Shown: piece by piece, positions 17,142 to 29,051 of the stretch
How the letters are laid out: every line of letters starts with the position of its first letter
How positions within the stretch are numbered: the first letter of the stretch is position 1
Source: Sphingomonadales bacterium
Lineage (GTDB): Bacteria > Pseudomonadota > Alphaproteobacteria > Sphingomonadales > Sphingomonadaceae
Length of the DNA: 39,074 bases
NCBI GenBank assembly: GCA_027483465.1
Contig: JAIXUQ010000058.1
Span: 1 to 39,074, forward strand
Direction of reading: 5' to 3'
Position numbers and translations under genes: made by a program
Notes under the pieces: generated by a model
What the model saw: only the letters and a program-made list of their open reading frames with translations
Databases searched by the model: none
What the model was told of the DNA's origin: nothing

Positions 17142-17786
17142 ATGAGCATCATTGCGCCGGAATTGGGCAGGCACAGCTGGCCGGTGATGGGCCGGCACCC
17201 GGATTTGCACGGCCGCCTGGCCGCCTTGCTGGGCGATGCCCTGATCACGATTGACGATCATGTGGGCGAAACCAGCGTGACGGTGGCGCGCGCGGCGCTG
17301 GTGGAGAGCGTGGCGGCACTGCGCGATGCGCCCGATCTGCGCTTCAACCAGTTGATCGACATTTGTGGCGCCGATTTTCCCGACCGGGCGGAACGCTTCG
17401 AGGTGGTGGTGCACCTGCTGTCGATGGCGCAGAATCTGCGGCTGCGGGTGAAGACCAGCACCGATGGCGCCGCCCCGGTGCCCAGCCTGACCGGCCTGTT
17501 CCCCAATGCCGGCTGGTATGAGCGCGAGACCTGGGATTGTTATGGCGTGATGTTTGCCGGCAACCCCGACATGCGCCGCATCCTTACCGATTATGGCTTT
17601 GAAGGTCACCCCTTCCGCAAGGATTTCCCGCTCACCGGCCATGTCGAGCTGCGCTGGTCGGAAGAGCACAAGCGGGTGGTGTATGAGCCGGTGCGGCTGG
17701 CGCAGGATTTCCGCAGCTTTGATTTCCTGAGCCCCTGGGAAGGCACGGATTATGTGCTGCCGGGCGATGAGAAGGCGGCAAAATGA
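17142..17786 (+). CDS. nuoC: NADH-quinone oxidoreductase subunit C
   Basis: This 214-residue peripheral-arm subunit has the family block [51 protein letters not shown] near residues 112-163, the invariant NuoC C-terminal signature. The N-terminal alpha/beta domain includes [13 protein letters not shown]. NuoC and NuoD are separate here, as in most alphaproteobacteria, not fused as in E. coli. The stop overlaps the nuoD ATG as ATGA. Confidence 0.96.
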   Translation: MSIIAPELGRHSWPVMGRHPDLHGRLAALLGDALITIDDHVGETSVTVARAALVESVAALRDAPDLRFNQLIDICGADFPDRAERFEVVVHLLSMAQNLRLRVKTSTDGAAPVPSLTGLFPNAGWYERETWDCYGVMFAGNPDMRRILTDYGFEGHPFRKDFPLTGHVELRWSEEHKRVVYEPVRLAQDFRSFDFLSPWEGTDYVLPGDEKAAK

Positions 17787-19027
17787 GCAGCTTGGGCAAT
17801 GCCGGCGCCGCCTGGACGGCCGATGACACGGTGGATGTGCTGCCGGCCAAGGACGGCAACGAAATCCAGAACTACATGATCAATTTCGGGCCCCAGCACC
17901 CGGCGGCGCACGGCGTGCTCCGGCTGGTGATGGAGCTGGACGGCGAGATCATCGAGCGCTGCGACCCGCACATCGGCCTGCTCCACCGCGGCACCGAAAA
18001 GCTGATCGAATACAAGACCTATCTGCAGGCGCTGCCCTATATGGACCGCCTCGATTATGTCAGCCCCATGTGCATGGAGCACAGCTATGTGCTCGCCGTG
18101 GAGAAGCTGGCGGGCATCGAGGTGCCCTTGCGGGCCAAGTATATCCGCACCATGTTTGCGGAAATCACCCGCATTCTCAATCACATCCTCAACACCACCG
18201 CGCATGCGATGGACGTCGGCGCGATGACGCCGATGCTCTGGCTGTTCGAGGAGCGCGAAAAGCTGATGGAATTTTACGAGCGGGTCTCGGGCGCGCGCTT
18301 CCATGCTGCCTGGTTCCGCCCCGGCGGGGTCCACCAGGATCTGCCGGCCGGTATGCTGGAGGATATCGCCGCCTGGTGTGATGGCTTCCCGCGCCTGCTC
18401 GATGAATTCCAGGGCCTGGTGGCCGACAACCGCATCTTCAAGCAGCGCAATGTCGATATCGGGGTGATTTCCAAGGAAGACGCGATCGCCATGGGCTTCA
18501 CCGGCCCGTGTATCCGCGCTTCGGGCGTGGCCTGGGATTTGCGCAAGGCCCAGCCCTATGATGCCTATCATCTGGTGGATTTCGATGTGCCCGTCTCCAA
18601 CGACGGCGATTGCTATGCCCGTTTCATGGTGCGCATGGCCGAAATGCGCGAGAGCGTGAAGATCATCCGCCAGTGCGTGGCCGCGATGCCGCCGGGGCCG
18701 CACATCACCGATAACCGCAAGGTGGCGCCGCCGTCGCGCCGCGAGATGAAGCGCTCGATGGAAGCGCTGATCCACCATTTCAAGCTCTACACCGAAGGCC
18801 TGCACGTGCCGGCCGGCGAAGCCTATGTGGCGACCGAAAGCCCCAAGGGCGAATTCGGCATCTATCTGGTGGCCGATGGCACCAACCGCCCATGGCGCTG
18901 CCATATCCGCGCCACCGGCATGGCGCATCTGCAGGCGATGGATTTCCTGTGCAAGGGGCACTTGTTGGCCGATGCGCCGGCGGTGCTGGGCAGCCTTGAT
19001 ATCGTGTTTGGCGAGGTGGACCGGTGA
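17783..19027 (+). CDS. nuoD: NADH-quinone oxidoreductase subunit D
   Basis: This 414-residue 49-kDa-type subunit forms the quinone cavity with NuoB. Motifs include [22 protein letters not shown] (with the quinone-site His), [38 protein letters not shown] and the C-terminal ending DIVFGEVDR, the usual last residues of NuoD. No insertions or breaks were seen. It is followed by a GTGA-overlapped small ORF rather than directly by nuoE. Confidence 0.97.
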   Translation: MSSLGNAGAAWTADDTVDVLPAKDGNEIQNYMINFGPQHPAAHGVLRLVMELDGEIIERCDPHIGLLHRGTEKLIEYKTYLQALPYMDRLDYVSPMCMEHSYVLAVEKLAGIEVPLRAKYIRTMFAEITRILNHILNTTAHAMDVGAMTPMLWLFEEREKLMEFYERVSGARFHAAWFRPGGVHQDLPAGMLEDIAAWCDGFPRLLDEFQGLVADNRIFKQRNVDIGVISKEDAIAMGFTGPCIRASGVAWDLRKAQPYDAYHLVDFDVPVSNDGDCYARFMVRMAEMRESVKIIRQCVAAMPPGPHITDNRKVAPPSRREMKRSMEALIHHFKLYTEGLHVPAGEAYVATESPKGEFGIYLVADGTNRPWRCHIRATGMAHLQAMDFLCKGHLLADAPAVLGSLDIVFGEVDR

Positions 19028-19194
19028 AGCAAGACGCGACATTCTGGGCCATGGCCCTTGCCGGCCCGGCAGCCATTGCCGCGGCGGCCTTTGCGATCGG
19101 TGCTTCCGGCGGGAACGGCATGATCCTCGTGGCTGGCGGCGCCGGCTTGTGGACAGCCTTTTTCATGACCTGGGCCAGGAAGCGCAGCCAATGA
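19024..19194 (+). CDS. Small two-span membrane protein in the nuo operon (56 aa)
   Basis: The GTG start at 19024 overlaps the nuoD stop (GTGA), and the TGA at 19192-19194 overlaps the next gene's ATG (ATGA), so the frame is tightly coupled on both sides. The product starts [17 protein letters not shown], has two hydrophobic stretches (about residues 8-27 and 33-50, with GGNG between) and ends TWARKRSQ, the positive end expected on the cytoplasmic side. No family was recognised. Its place between nuoD and nuoE suggests a role in complex I stability or assembly, by context only. Confidence 0.72.
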   Translation: MKQDATFWAMALAGPAAIAAAAFAIGASGGNGMILVAGGAGLWTAFFMTWARKRSQ

Positions 19195-19523
19195 GCAAAC
19201 TTGCGATCGCCGAGGCGATGATCGCCCATTACAACGCGCAGGATGCCGATGCCTATGTCGCGCTGATGACCGAGGATGCGGTGGAGGCCGGCTATCGCGG
19301 CGCGGTGCTGCGCGATGGCAAGGAGGGTGTGCGCGCCGGGTTGAAGGCGATGTTTGCCCAGTTCCCGGAAAACCGCGCCGAGATCATCACGGGATATGAA
19401 CTGGGGCCATTCGCGGTGCTGCACGAGAAGGTGTGGCGCAGCAATGACGGCGAACCGTTCGAGGTGATGAGCGTTTACAGTTTCGAGGGCGATTTGTGCA
19501 GCCGGGTGGAATTCATCCGGTGA
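19191..19523 (+). CDS. SnoaL-like / NTF2-fold protein in the nuo operon
   Basis: This 110-residue protein looks like the NTF2/SnoaL cone fold: an N-terminal helix AEAMIAHYNAQDADAYVALMTEDAVE, then strands with RGAVLRDGKEGVRAGLKAMFAQFP, YELGPFAVLHEKVWRSNDGEPFEVMSVYSF, ending with a final strand LCSRVEFIR. Such proteins may be isomerases, small-molecule binders or protein-interaction modules; no catalytic set is evident. It is cytosolic (no signal peptide). It overlaps the neighbours at both ends (ATGA, GTGA), so it is made with the nuo subunits. A soluble NTF2-like protein inside a nuo operon is unusual. Confidence 0.8.
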   Translation: MSKLAIAEAMIAHYNAQDADAYVALMTEDAVEAGYRGAVLRDGKEGVRAGLKAMFAQFPENRAEIITGYELGPFAVLHEKVWRSNDGEPFEVMSVYSFEGDLCSRVEFIR

Positions 19524-19777
19524 GCAGCTGGGGCCTGATCACCGCCGTGGATGATTGGCTGCATGCCAATCGCCGGCTGGTGGCGGCCGTGTCGATCGCC
19601 GCCTTCGTGCTCAGCTGTGCCCATCATGCCCGCTTCATCCGCGTGCCCGAACTGTGGCAGCTGCCGGCGGCTTTTGCCTGGATCATCCCGGCCCTGCGCT
19701 ATGGCGTGTGGGAGGTGATGGTGACACCGAAATTGCAGGAGCGCCGCCGGCGCCTGGAAAGCCCGCACCATGACTGA
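19520..19777 (+). CDS. Small membrane protein in the nuo operon (85 aa)
   Basis: This 85-residue product from the GTG at 19520, which overlaps the previous stop as GTGA, starts MSSWGLITAVDDWLHANRRL. It has a first hydrophobic span (about 20-37, VAAVSIAAFVLSCAHHARF) and a second (about 48-68, LPAAFAWIIPALRYGVWEVMV), and ends with a strongly basic tail KLQERRRRLESPHHD. It overlaps nuoE by eight bases. No family was recognised; association with complex I is inferred only from operon position and coupling. Confidence 0.72.
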   Translation: MSSWGLITAVDDWLHANRRLVAAVSIAAFVLSCAHHARFIRVPELWQLPAAFAWIIPALRYGVWEVMVTPKLQERRRRLESPHHD

Positions 19778-20363
19778 TTATCGCGATTTCACCTGGACTG
19801 ATGCCAACAAGGCCGAGGCCGACCGCATCATCGCGCTGTATCCGCCCGGCCGGCAGGCCAGCGCGATCATGCCGCTGTTGTGGCTGGCGCAGTATCAGAT
19901 GCGCGACGAAACCGGCATTGCCTGGCTGCCGGTGCCGGTGATCGAATATGTCGCCGCCCAGATCGGCATGCCCTATATCCGCGCCTACGAAGTCGCCAGC
20001 TTCTACACCATGTACAATCTGAAGCCGGTGGGCCGCTATCATGTGCAATTGTGTGGCACCACGCCCTGCCTGCTGCGCGGCAGCGACGAGATCATGAAGG
20101 CCTGCAAGGACAAGGGCCTGAAGAAGGGCGCCACCACCGCTGATGGCCTGTTCACCCTGACCGAGGTGGAATGCCTGGGTGCCTGCGCCAATGCGCCGAT
20201 GGTGCAGATCAACGACGATAATTATGAAGACCTGACCTATGACAGCATGACCGGGATTCTGGACATGCTGGCGCGCGGTGAGACGCCCAAGGTGGGCAGC
20301 CAGATCGGCCGCACCGCCTCGTGCCCCGAAGGCGGGCCGACCACGTTGACGGAGATGGCCTGA
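19770..20363 (+). CDS. nuoE: NADH-quinone oxidoreductase subunit E
   Basis: This 197-residue peripheral-arm subunit binds the N1a [2Fe-2S] cluster. It is thioredoxin-like, with cysteine pairs in QLCGTTPCLLRG and VECLGACANAP. The N-terminal helices contain ASAIMPLLWLAQYQ, and YEVASFYTMYNLKPVGRYHVQ is the family's most conserved block. The C-terminal tail TASCPEGGPTTLTEMA is longer than in E. coli and typical of alphaproteobacteria. The ATG lies inside the preceding gene's end; its stop overlaps the next small ORF by one base. Confidence 0.95.
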   Translation: MTDYRDFTWTDANKAEADRIIALYPPGRQASAIMPLLWLAQYQMRDETGIAWLPVPVIEYVAAQIGMPYIRAYEVASFYTMYNLKPVGRYHVQLCGTTPCLLRGSDEIMKACKDKGLKKGATTADGLFTLTEVECLGACANAPMVQINDDNYEDLTYDSMTGILDMLARGETPKVGSQIGRTASCPEGGPTTLTEMA

Positions 20364-20524
20364 TGAAACCGCGCGCGATGGCCGGCCTGGCCTTCATCCT
20401 GGGGGCCATCGGCCTGTTGATCTATGGCATCATCAGCGGTGAATCGCTGGTGCCCGTCGCCATGGCCCTGCTGGTGGCTGGTCTGGCACTGAGCGCGAAG
20501 GCGCGTGAGCGCGGCGGCAAGTGA
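20363..20524 (+). CDS. Small two-span membrane protein in the nuo operon (53 aa), possible paralogue of the next gene
   Basis: This 53-residue product starts at the ATG overlapping the nuoE stop (TGATG). It has MKPRAM, then two hydrophobic stretches (about residues 7-24 and 28-45) joined by SGES, then the basic tail KARERGGK. It aligns with its neighbour over GL-x-x-Y-x-x-x-x-G-x-x-L-x-PV-x-x-A, suggesting tandem duplication. It is predicted to be an inner-membrane hairpin. The function is unknown. Confidence 0.7.
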   Translation: MKPRAMAGLAFILGAIGLLIYGIISGESLVPVAMALLVAGLALSAKARERGGK

Positions 20525-20709
20525 TGGCCATGAACCAGCGCCGTTCCCTGCGTCCGCTCATGCTTGGCCTTGCCCTGGCGATGTTTGCCGTGGCCTTCGG
20601 GCTGGTGGTCTACAGCGGGGCGACCGGCGCGCAGTTGCTGCCGGTGAGCGTGGCGTTCTTCGCCTCGGCCAGCATGTTGATGATCCTCGTGAACAAGCAG
20701 AAGAAGTGA
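20524..20709 (+). CDS. Small two-span membrane protein in the nuo operon (61 aa), possible paralogue of the previous gene
   Basis: The ATG at 20524 overlaps the previous stop (TGATG); a GTG one codon earlier is also possible. The product has a basic N-terminus (MAMNQRRSLRP), two hydrophobic spans (about 12-31 and 38-56) with SGATGAQLLPV between, and ends VNKQKK. Spacing and the G-L-x-x-Y ... L-x-PV pattern match the preceding 53-residue protein. It ends six bases before nuoF. The function is unknown. Confidence 0.7.
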   Translation: MAMNQRRSLRPLMLGLALAMFAVAFGLVVYSGATGAQLLPVSVAFFASASMLMILVNKQKK

Positions 20710-20715
20710 CCCGCC

Positions 20716-22023
20716 ATGCTGGCTGACAAGGACCGGATTTTCACCAATCTCTATGGCTTCCAGCCGTGGAACTTGAGCGCGGCGAAGCTGCGCGGGGATT
20801 GGGCCGACACGAAGGATCTGCTGAGCGTTGGCCCCGATGCCATCATCGACGCGATCAAGGCCAGCGGCCTGCGCGGCCGCGGCGGGGCGGGTTTTCCCAC
20901 CGGCATGAAGTGGAGCTTCATGCCCAAGACGCCCAACCCGGAACGGCCATCCTATCTGGTGGTGAACGCCGACGAGAGCGAGCCGGGCAGCTGCAAGGAC
21001 CGCGAGATCATCCGCCATGATCCGCACAAATTGATCGAGGGCGCGCTGATCGCCGGCTTTGCCATGCGCGCGCGGGCGGCCTTCATCTATATCCGCGGTG
21101 AATATATTGCCGAGGCCAAGGTGCTGATGGCCGCCGTGCAGGAGGCCTATGCCGCCGGCCTGATCGGCCGCAATGCCTGCGGGACGGGCTATGATTTCGA
21201 TGTCGTCGTGCATCGCGGCGGCGGCGCCTATATCTGCGGCGAAGAAACCGCGATGATCGAAAGCCTGGAAGGCAAGAAGGGGCAGCCGCGCCTGAAGCCG
21301 CCGTTCCCGGCCGGCGCCGGCCTGTATGGCAACCCGACCACGGTGAACAACGTGGAAAGCGTCGCGGTGGTGCCGACCATCCTGCGCCGTTCACCCGAAT
21401 GGTTTGCCGCCATCGGCCGGCCCAAGAACGAGGGCACCAAGCTGTTCCAGATCAGCGGCCATGTGAACCGGCCGTGCGTGGTGGAGGAGGCGATGAGCAT
21501 CCCCTTCCGCCAGCTGATCGATGAACATTGTGGCGGCATCCGCGGCGGGTGGGACAATCTGCTGGCGGTGATCCCTGGCGGTTCGTCGGTGCCGCTGGTG
21601 CCGGCGCACCAGATCATGGATTGCCCGATGGATTTCGATGCCCTGCGCGAACTGAAATCCGGCCTGGGCACCGCCGCCATCATCGTGATGGACAAATCGA
21701 CCGACATCGTGCGGGCGATCGCGCGGCTGAGCTATTTCTACAAGCATGAAAGCTGCGGCCAGTGCACGCCATGCCGCGAAGGCACCGGCTGGATGTGGCG
21801 GGTGATGGAACGGCTGGTGACGGGTGACGCCGAAGCCCACGAGATCGACATGCTGCTGGAAGTGACCACCCAGGTGGAAGGCCACACCATCTGCGCGCTC
21901 GGTGATGCGGCGGCCTGGCCGATCCAGGGCCTGATCCGCCATTTCCGCCCCGAGATCGAGGCGCGCATTGCCAAGCGCAAGGGCTTTGTGGCGATGCCGA
22001 ACCTGGCGGTGGCGGCGGAGTAG
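20716..22023 (+). CDS. nuoF: NADH-quinone oxidoreductase subunit F
   Basis: This 435-residue subunit binds NADH, FMN and a [4Fe-4S] cluster, the electron entry point of complex I. It has the NADH/FMN motifs [17 protein letters not shown] and [36 protein letters not shown], and the cluster ligands [15 protein letters not shown] plus a later Cys in [10 protein letters not shown]. It is intact with a standard length. It is the last nuo gene here: the expected nuoG does not follow, and a convergent cupin gene begins after 42 bases. A 6-bp stem at 22042-22059 without a U run is the only terminator-like element. Confidence 0.97.
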   Translation: MLADKDRIFTNLYGFQPWNLSAAKLRGDWADTKDLLSVGPDAIIDAIKASGLRGRGGAGFPTGMKWSFMPKTPNPERPSYLVVNADESEPGSCKDREIIRHDPHKLIEGALIAGFAMRARAAFIYIRGEYIAEAKVLMAAVQEAYAAGLIGRNACGTGYDFDVVVHRGGGAYICGEETAMIESLEGKKGQPRLKPPFPAGAGLYGNPTTVNNVESVAVVPTILRRSPEWFAAIGRPKNEGTKLFQISGHVNRPCVVEEAMSIPFRQLIDEHCGGIRGGWDNLLAVIPGGSSVPLVPAHQIMDCPMDFDALRELKSGLGTAAIIVMDKSTDIVRAIARLSYFYKHESCGQCTPCREGTGWMWRVMERLVTGDAEAHEIDMLLEVTTQVEGHTICALGDAAAWPIQGLIRHFRPEIEARIAKRKGFVAMPNLAVAAE

Positions 22024-22065
22024 CATCCCGCCGCCGGGGCACCGGTCACGCTCGACCGGGCCGGC

Positions 22066-22494
22066 CTATTGCCCGCCGAATGTCACATAGAACTTGCGGT
22101 AGCCGGCGGTTTTCCAATTGCCTTTCCAGCCCTTGGGGATGGTCACGCCGTCGCCGGCCTTCACCTCGATCACCGTGCCATCGGCCGAGGTGAGGGTGAC
22201 GCCGCCGTCCAGGAAATACATGAATTCATTGTCGGGGTAGGAGGCGATATCCTCGTTGGAGGCGGTGGCGGCATAGATGCCGGCCGAGGATTTGTCCTTG
22301 GTCAGCAGCATTTCCACCCATTTGGTGGTGTGGCCGCCCTTGGTTTCGATGATCGCCTTGGGCGAGGTGAAGATGCTGCCCTTGGCCTGCTCTGCGGTGA
22401 CAATCACCGGCTTGGCCGGCGCCGGGGCCACTGTTTGCGCCTGGGCCGTGCCGGCCACCGCCAGGGTCGCCATGGCCACCATCATCATCCGCAT
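22066..22494 (-). CDS. Secreted cupin-domain protein
   Basis: This 142-residue protein has a signal peptide (residues 1-20, with VAMATLAVAGTAQAQ and a cleavage after AQA) and a single cupin barrel. The barrel shows NEFMYFLDGGVTLTSADGTVIEVKAGDGVTIPKGWKGNWKT, the spacing of a cupin motif pair, but the classical metal-ligand His residues are replaced (NEFMYFLDG and GDGVTIPKG), so it may not bind metal in the usual way. Similar secreted single-domain cupins occur in sphingomonads; the substrate is unknown. The ATG at 22494 starts the signal peptide; the longer frame to 22659 overlaps gyrA. Confidence 0.8.
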   Translation of the reverse strand: MRMMMVAMATLAVAGTAQAQTVAPAPAKPVIVTAEQAKGSIFTSPKAIIETKGGHTTKWVEMLLTKDKSSAGIYAATASNEDIASYPDNEFMYFLDGGVTLTSADGTVIEVKAGDGVTIPKGWKGNWKTAGYRKFYVTFGGQ

Positions 22495-22645
22495 GCCCGT
22501 CACTCCCGCCTGAATGCCTCGTGCCCCAAGTCTATCGCGGGCGCGGGCGTGCGCAAGCCGGGCGCCTTTCCACTGGCCTTTTTGCCCGCTTTCCCCTAAT
22601 CGGGTCATTGACCTGCAACATTTGCTGCCGAGCTGATAAAAGACA

Positions 22646-25321
22646 ATGGAATCAACCACTCAGCCGCCTGCCGGCACGCCCGATATCCAGCCCGTCTCCA
22701 TCGTGGCGGAGATGCGCACCAGCTTCCTCGATTATGCCATGTCGGTGATCGTGGCGCGGGCGCTGCCCGATGTGCGCGATGGCCTGAAACCGGTGCACCG
22801 CCGCATCCTGTGGGGCAGCCACGAAAACGGCTTCACCTGGAACAAGCCCTACCGCAAATCGGCCCGCATCGTTGGCGATGTGATGGGCAAATATCACCCG
22901 CATGGTGACAGCGCGATCTATGACGCGCTGGCGCGCATGACGCAGGACTGGTCGATGCGGCTGCCGCTGATCGACGGGCAGGGCAATTTCGGCTCGATGG
23001 ACCCCGATGCCCCGGCTGCCATGCGCTATACCGAGGCGCGGCTGGCCAAGTCCGCCGATGCGCTGCTGGCGGATATAGACAAGGACACGGTGGATTTCGT
23101 GCCCAACTATGATGGTTCGGAGCATGAGCCATCGGTGTTGCCGGCGCGCTTTCCCAACCTGCTGGTGAACGGCGCCGGCGGCATCGCCGTGGGCATGGCC
23201 ACCAACATTCCGCCGCACAATCTGAACGAGGTGGTGGATGCGGTGCGTGCCTATCTGGATGATCCGCTGATCACGGTGGAAGGGCTGATGGCGCATGTGC
23301 CGGCGCCCGATTTTCCCACCGGCGGGCTGATCCTGGGATCGAGCCAGCTGCGCACCGCCTATGAGACCGGGCGCGGCTCCATCCGGCTGCGCGCCCGCCA
23401 TGAGATCGAGGAAGGCCGCGGCGACAAGCGCGCCATCGTGCTCACCGAAATTCCCTATCAGCAGGGCAAGAACGCGCTGGTGGAGAAGATCGCCGAGGCG
23501 GTGAAGGACAAGCGCATCGAGGGCGTTTCCGACCTGCGCGACGAGAGCAACCGCGAAGGCGTGCGCATCGTGCTGGATCTGAAGCGCGATGCGACGCCCG
23601 ATGTGGTGCTCAACCAGCTGTGGCGCTACACCCCGGCGCAGCAGAGCTTTGCCATCAACATGCTGGCCATCCGCGGCGGCCGGCCCGAATTGATGGGCCT
23701 GAAGGACATCATCCAGGCCTTTGTCGAATTCCGCGAGACGGTGATCACCCGCCGGTCCAAGCATGAACTGGCCAAGGCGCGGGATCGGGCGCATCTGTTG
23801 ATCGGCCTGGTGATCGCAGTGGCCAATCTGGATGAGGTGGTGCGGATCATCCGCGCCAGCGCCAGCCCGGCCGACGCGCGCGAGACGCTGATGGCGCGGG
23901 AATGGGATGCGGGCGAAATCCGCCCCTATCTGGCGCTGGTGGAGGCCGGCACGGTGGATGCCGATGCGGCCACCATCCGCCTGACCGAGGCCCAGGTGCG
24001 CGCCATCCTGGATTTGCGCCTGCAAAAGCTCACCGCGCTGGGCCGCGATGAAATCGGCAATGAATTGAAGGAACTGGCCGGCAGCATTGCCGATCTGCTG
24101 GATATCCTCACCAGCCGGGTGCGGCTGCGCAGCGTGCTGCGGGCCGAGCTTGATGCGGTGTCGGACGAGTTCCAGTCCCGCCGCCGCACCGAGATCGTGA
24201 CGGCGCATGACGATATCGACGACGAGGATCTGATCGAGCGCGAGGACATGGTGGTGACCGTGACCCGCGATGGCTGGATCAAGCGGGTGGCGCTGGCCGA
24301 GTATCGGGCGCAGGGGCGCGGCGGCAAGGGCCGCAACGCCATGGCCACCAAGGATGAGGATGCGGTGACGACCCTGTTTGTCACCTCCACCCACAATCCG
24401 GTGCTGTTCTTCTCCACCGCCGGCAAGGTGTATCGCCTGAAAGTGTGGCGCCTGCCGCAGGGCAGCCCCCAGGCCAAGGGCAAGCCGATCAACAATCTGC
24501 TGCCGCTGGCCGAGGGCGAGACGATCATCACCACCCTGCCGCTGCCCGAGGACGAGGCCGAATGGGGCCGGCTGCACGTGATGTTTGCCACCGCGCTGGG
24601 CAGCGTGCGCCGCAACGCCATGGACGCCTTCACCAGCGTGCCCACCGCCGGCAAGCTCGCCATCCGCTTTGAGGAGGGCGATGACGATCGCCTGATCGGT
24701 GTCGCGCTGTGTGACGAGGCCGATGACGTGTTCCTGGCGGCGCGCAGCGGCAAGGCCATCCGTTTCCCGGTGAGTGATGTGCGCGAATTCGTGTCGCGCA
24801 CCTCCACCGGCGTGCGCGGCATGAGCCTTTCCGATGATGATCAGGTCGTCTCCATGGCGATCCTGAAGGCCTTTGATGCCAGCGTGCAGGAGCGCGAGGA
24901 TTATCTGAAAGCGGCCGCCTGGAAGAACGATCCGGCGCCGCGCATCCTTTCGGAAACCCGCATGGGCCAGTTTGCGGCGGTCGAGGAGTTCATCCTGACG
25001 ATCACCGCCAACGGCTTTGGCAAGCGCAGTTCGGCATTTGAATATCGCCAGTCGGGCCGGGGCGGGCAGGGCATCCGCAACATCGCCGAAAGCGACCGCA
25101 ACGGCGATGTGGTGGCCAGTTTCACCGCGCAGGATGATGATGACGTGCTGCTGGTGACCGATCAGGCCAAGCTGATCCGCATCCGCGCCGCCGAAATCCG
25201 CATCATGGGTCGCGCCGCCCAGGGCGTCACCCTGTTCAAGGTCGCCGATGATGAGCATGTGGTGTCGGCCGCGCTGATCCCGGCCGATCGCGAGGAGGGG
25301 GAGGCCGCGCCGCCGGCCTAA
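22646..25321 (+). CDS. gyrA: DNA gyrase subunit A
   Basis: This 891-residue type II topoisomerase subunit cuts and rejoins DNA to introduce negative supercoils. The N-terminal breakage-reunion domain has the active Tyr128 in MRYTEARL. The quinolone region [18 protein letters not shown] has Ser89 and Asp93, equivalent to E. coli Ser83 and Asp87, so it appears to be quinolone-sensitive wild type at these two sites. The C-terminal pinwheel contains the GyrA box QGRGGKG at about residue 556, which distinguishes it from ParC. An acidic DD-rich stretch occurs in the C-terminal blades. No strong ribosome site precedes the ATG (leader ends GATAAAAGACA). Its stop overlaps the convergent YhhN gene by four bases. 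Confidence 0.95.
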   Translation: MESTTQPPAGTPDIQPVSIVAEMRTSFLDYAMSVIVARALPDVRDGLKPVHRRILWGSHENGFTWNKPYRKSARIVGDVMGKYHPHGDSAIYDALARMTQDWSMRLPLIDGQGNFGSMDPDAPAAMRYTEARLAKSADALLADIDKDTVDFVPNYDGSEHEPSVLPARFPNLLVNGAGGIAVGMATNIPPHNLNEVVDAVRAYLDDPLITVEGLMAHVPAPDFPTGGLILGSSQLRTAYETGRGSIRLRARHEIEEGRGDKRAIVLTEIPYQQGKNALVEKIAEAVKDKRIEGVSDLRDESNREGVRIVLDLKRDATPDVVLNQLWRYTPAQQSFAINMLAIRGGRPELMGLKDIIQAFVEFRETVITRRSKHELAKARDRAHLLIGLVIAVANLDEVVRIIRASASPADARETLMAREWDAGEIRPYLALVEAGTVDADAATIRLTEAQVRAILDLRLQKLTALGRDEIGNELKELAGSIADLLDILTSRVRLRSVLRAELDAVSDEFQSRRRTEIVTAHDDIDDEDLIEREDMVVTVTRDGWIKRVALAEYRAQGRGGKGRNAMATKDEDAVTTLFVTSTHNPVLFFSTAGKVYRLKVWRLPQGSPQAKGKPINNLLPLAEGETIITTLPLPEDEAEWGRLHVMFATALGSVRRNAMDAFTSVPTAGKLAIRFEEGDDDRLIGVALCDEADDVFLAARSGKAIRFPVSDVREFVSRTSTGVRGMSLSDDDQVVSMAILKAFDASVQEREDYLKAAAWKNDPAPRILSETRMGQFAAVEEFILTITANGFGKRSSAFEYRQSGRGGQGIRNIAESDRNGDVVASFTAQDDDDVLLVTDQAKLIRIRAAEIRIMGRAAQGVTLFKVADDEHVVSAALIPADREEGEAAPPA

Positions 25322-26007
25322 TCGCCGTGCTGCGCCTTGGCCAGCAGGCCGCGCGCCACGCCCAGCGTGATCAGCCATTGCCCGCCGATATAGAGGCTCC
25401 ACACCAGGGCACCGTCGATCATGCTGTCAACCAGGGTGCCGCTGCCCAGCCGCAGCACGATCAACGTATCGGAAGCGACGAACATCAGTGCGCCCACGGC
25501 GGCCAGGCGCGGGAAGCGGCTGGTCCACAGGCTGGCCGCCATGGCGCAGAGCAGCAGGGCATAGACGAGGGTGAGGCCATAATTCTGCCCTGGCGGGGCA
25601 AGCAGCGCCGGCATCGCCAGCGCATAGGCCATCAGGCCGGCGATCATCGCCACATCGGCGATGCCGCCCCCACGCCGGTGGCGGGCATAGAAGGCGATGG
25701 CAACCCCATGGCCCAGCGCGAAACTGGCGGCGCCGGCTTCGAACAGGCCGGGCAGGGCCAGCAGCATGTCGCCGATCGCGCCCAGCAGCATCACCAGCGC
25801 CAGCCAGGCCGACCCGTTGGTGCGCAATTGCGCCGCAGCCGAGGACAGCAGCAGGGCACCGCTGCCTTTCAGCAGCACATGCGCCGGCCCGGTGACCAAC
25901 GGCCCCAGCAGCAGATAAGCCAGGCCGGCCAGCCCCGCCATCGCCAGCATGGCCCGGAACCGGATGGGCAGGCCGGCTGGAGCGTGGAGCGAGATCAGCG
26001 CGGTCAT
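25318..26007 (-). CDS. YhhN/TMEM86 family membrane protein (lysoplasmalogenase-like)
   Basis: This 229-residue protein has about eight membrane spans and the conserved polar positions of the YhhN family: LGAIGDMLLALPGL (Asp in a span), FALGHGVAIAFYAR, and MFVASDTLIVLRL (Ser-Asp in a span). Eukaryotic TMEM86B and some bacterial relatives hydrolyse lysoplasmalogens; activity here is inferred from family only. The ATG at 26007 is preferred over in-frame ATGs at 26055 and 26034, which add unconserved residues. It is convergent with gyrA with a four-base overlap of the stops (25318-25321). Confidence 0.85.
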   Translation of the reverse strand: MTALISLHAPAGLPIRFRAMLAMAGLAGLAYLLLGPLVTGPAHVLLKGSGALLLSSAAAQLRTNGSAWLALVMLLGAIGDMLLALPGLFEAGAASFALGHGVAIAFYARHRRGGGIADVAMIAGLMAYALAMPALLAPPGQNYGLTLVYALLLCAMAASLWTSRFPRLAAVGALMFVASDTLIVLRLGSGTLVDSMIDGALVWSLYIGGQWLITLGVARGLLAKAQHGD

Positions 26008-26184
26008 GGGCCTTATTGTCGGCCTTGACGGGCGCATCAGCAAGGCCGCAAACACTCTCTCACCGATTGTTCATCTTGGGTGTGGGATGGTGCAGCGATC
26101 AGCTGGCCGTGGCCATGCATGTGACCGGTTGACGCGGATGGAACGACCGCTTAGCCCAAGGCGGACCGCTTGAGGGAGGCATGA

Positions 26185-29044
<2,860 letters not shown>

Positions 29045-29051
29045 CGCCGGA

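Noticed and set aside
22042-22059. A small stem after nuoF as a terminator
   Set aside because: It is six base pairs only and has no U tract.
22652-25402. A 916-residue open frame on the minus strand antisense to gyrA
   Set aside because: It is a shadow of a GC-rich gene: the translation is low-complexity Gly/His/Arg-rich with no family motifs, while the plus-strand frame is clearly gyrA.
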